DNA of 64,000 bases from CAZMGV01 sp964565925 (GTDB lineage: Bacteria > JAGRBM01 > JAHCIT01): the NCBI GenBank assembly GCA_964565925.1, contig CAZMGV010000002.1, positions 1 to 64,000 of the forward strand. The letters are read 5' to 3'. Position numbers and translations under genes: made by a program. Below are positions 62,717-64,000 of the stretch, piece by piece; position 1 is the first letter of the stretch, and the number at the start of each line of letters is the position of its first letter. Under the pieces are notes generated by a model. That model did no database searches and was not told the DNA's origin. It worked only from the letters and a program-made list of their open reading frames with translations.

Positions 62717-64000
62717 CTACCTCTTGACCATATTGCTGACGCGGTACCAGATCGTGCGGTTGTTACCGGTGTTCGTGCTGGTGAGCTTCAGCTCGAAGCT
62801 GGTCCCGTTCATGCCGCTGCCGCCGCCGTAGGTGACGCCTGGATCGCCCTGCGCCAGCGCCCCGGCCAGCCCGACCCCTACCAGGTGGGTCGTGTCGTAG
62901 AACAGATACCGGTTATTGACGCTGTTCCGGTTCGTGGTCGAATCTTCCGCCGCGATAAACTCGATGTCCGCCTGCGTGTAGGCGGAAGCGTCGATGGTGA
63001 CGATCAGCTGGTCGGTGGTGTTGTTCGCCAGCGTGGTTTTATACCAGGCGTCTGTCACCAGCAGATGCCCGCTGATCCCGTAGATTTTCGCCGGGCCGTT
63101 GGTATTCGCCATGGTTGCGAACCCGGTGGCGCCGCCGCCCGTATACCACTCCCCTGCTGTCCACATGGGTCCGGTCCACGCGCCGCCCCGGATCACGACG
63201 TTGATCACGCCGGAGGTCACCGGGTCCTGTACCGTGTAGCTGGCGGGACCCCATGTGGCGTCCCCGCCCTGCGAATAAGGCTGCCCGTAGAGGACGAGCT
63301 GCGCCGCCACCGCATCGGTCGCCAGCGGATTATCGCCGCCCGCGTTGGTCGCCGTGATCGTGAGTCCGTCGCTGGAAACCACCGTGACCAGCGCGGCCTT
63401 GCCCGACTGGCCGGAGGTCCCGATCACCGCGTATTTGTGAATGTAGGGCCGCACATCGGTGTCGGAGGTGATCGTCGCCGTCGCACCGGACACCGACACG
63501 GTTACCTGCGCCGACGCGACGTTCGACGGGCTGGCACTGTTGCACTTGGCTCCCAGCGCCGGGACATAGCCCTGGAACAGGTCGCCGGTGGAGACGCCAC
63601 CGCCGCCGCCCGACTCGTCCGCCCACTCGGTGTTGTAGTCGGTGTTGTCCGTTTTCTTGAGCACCTGCCCGGTCGTGCCGCCGGCGGGGACGCCGACGCC
63701 GTCGGTCCCGTCAGCGCCATCGGCACCGTCCGCACCTGCCGCGCCGGTGCTGCCCGTCGCCCCGGTGGAACCGGTCGCGCCCTTCTGTGCCAGCAACTGC
63801 CAGTAGGCATTCGACGTCGTCGGCAGCGTCGGCAGCGCGTGGTTGGTGTTGTTGTCGACGCGGCTCACCCATGAATTGCCGGAGTCGGTCACCAGGTCCA
63901 GCGCGTCGTAGGTGGTGCCGCTGTCCCACGCGCCCTTGGACTTGAACGTGCCGTCCACGTGGACCGTGACGGAATCTCCGGTCGACCAGAACGGCCCGGC
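62717..64000 (-). CDS. Phage tail fibre with collagen-like segment (partial)
   Basis: At least 427 residues; the frame stays open through the window edge, so the N-terminus is missing. The first part seen resembles a carbohydrate-binding module found in tail fibres (KSKGAWDSGTTYDALDLVTD, GNSWVS, WQLLAQ). Next is a short collagen-like run of about ten Gly-x-y triplets (KGATGSTGATGSTGAAGADG and onward), then VPAGGTTGQVLKKT, a common fibre trimerisation-adjacent motif. The rest is Gly/Thr/Ser-rich beta structure that would form the receptor-binding tip. It leads a small minus-strand phage block. Confidence 0.85.
   Translation of the reverse strand, partial: AGPFWSTGDSVTVHVDGTFKSKGAWDSGTTYDALDLVTDSGNSWVSRVDNNTNHALPTLPTTSNAYWQLLAQKGATGSTGATGSTGAAGADGADGADGTDGVGVPAGGTTGQVLKKTDNTDYNTEWADESGGGGGVSTGDLFQGYVPALGAKCNSASPSNVASAQVTVSVSGATATITSDTDVRPYIHKYAVIGTSGQSGKAALVTVVSSDGLTITATNAGGDNPLATDAVAAQLVLYGQPYSQGGDATWGPASYTVQDPVTSGVINVVIRGGAWTGPMWTAGEWYTGGGATGFATMANTNGPAKIYGISGHLLVTDAWYKTTLANNTTDQLIVTIDASAYTQADIEFIAAEDSTTNRNSVNNRYLFYDTTHLVGVGLAGALAQGDPGVTYGGGSGMNGTSFELKLTSTNTGNNRTIWYRVSNMVKR

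Noticed and set aside
63680..63785. Short-period repeat resembling a CRISPR or microsatellite
   Set aside because: It encodes the Gly-x-y collagen-like part of the tail fibre in frame; there are no spacers or cas genes.

Overview
The window is a high-GC chromosomal segment of a Gram-negative, apparently respiring bacterium. Outer-membrane biology is shown by a TonB-dependent receptor, several lipobox proteins and an RseP-type site-2 protease. Aerobic metabolism is shown by succinate dehydrogenase, malate and isocitrate dehydrogenases, a di-haem peroxidase and a PQQ dehydrogenase. A TIGR02147-type regulator, a three-gene SdhCAB complex, myo-inositol-1-phosphate synthase and a GerW protein together suggest an uncultured lineage of the former Deltaproteobacteria (Myxococcota or Bdellovibrionota relatives). 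That placement is inference; no rRNA or tRNA gene is present to confirm it.

Left part (1-9.8 kb): a TonB receptor and a proline-rich lipoprotein, then a TIGR02147 regulator translationally coupled to a second lipoprotein, divergent from purE-purK. Centre-left (9.9-22.1 kb): the most unusual locus, a tightly overlapping eight-gene run. It encodes a secreted helical protein, a MauG/CcpA-type di-haem peroxidase, an ECF sigma factor, a small protein in the anti-sigma position, a DUF2953 (YtfI-like) membrane protein, a GerW/YtfJ-like protein, a second secreted helical protein and a 1467-residue surface protein. The three large secreted proteins share visible sequence motifs, so the locus looks like an undescribed envelope system under its own sigma factor. 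Next (22.1-31.2 kb): a PDZ membrane protein, rseP, tsaB (apparent CTG start), nadD, a DUF4175 protein and a PQQ dehydrogenase fused to a di-haem cytochrome.

Centre (31.2-42.5 kb): an AAA ATPase, a trypsin-like PDZ protease without a signal peptide, an intergenic block with two large palindromic repeats, divergent acyl-CoA ligase and hydratase-2 genes around one palindrome, a class II photolyase, a low-complexity membrane protein and a low-GC propeller lipoprotein of foreign composition. Then (42.5-48.6 kb) TCA genes: icd-mdh and sdhCAB, all on the minus strand.

Right part (48.7-60.3 kb): a seven-gene minus-strand unit joining three glycosyltransferases, DUF2304, a TfoX-domain protein, a HEAT-repeat protein and a lipoprotein; a stand-alone biotin carrier; a TMTC-like membrane protein with TPRs; metF; myo-inositol-1-phosphate synthase with a structured leader; and an unknown cytosolic protein. 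From about 60.4 kb the sequence changes character: AT-rich DNA and insertion-sequence-end-like repeats are followed by a phage-type block (Dam methylase, small lysis-type proteins and a collagen-like tail fibre cut by the window edge).
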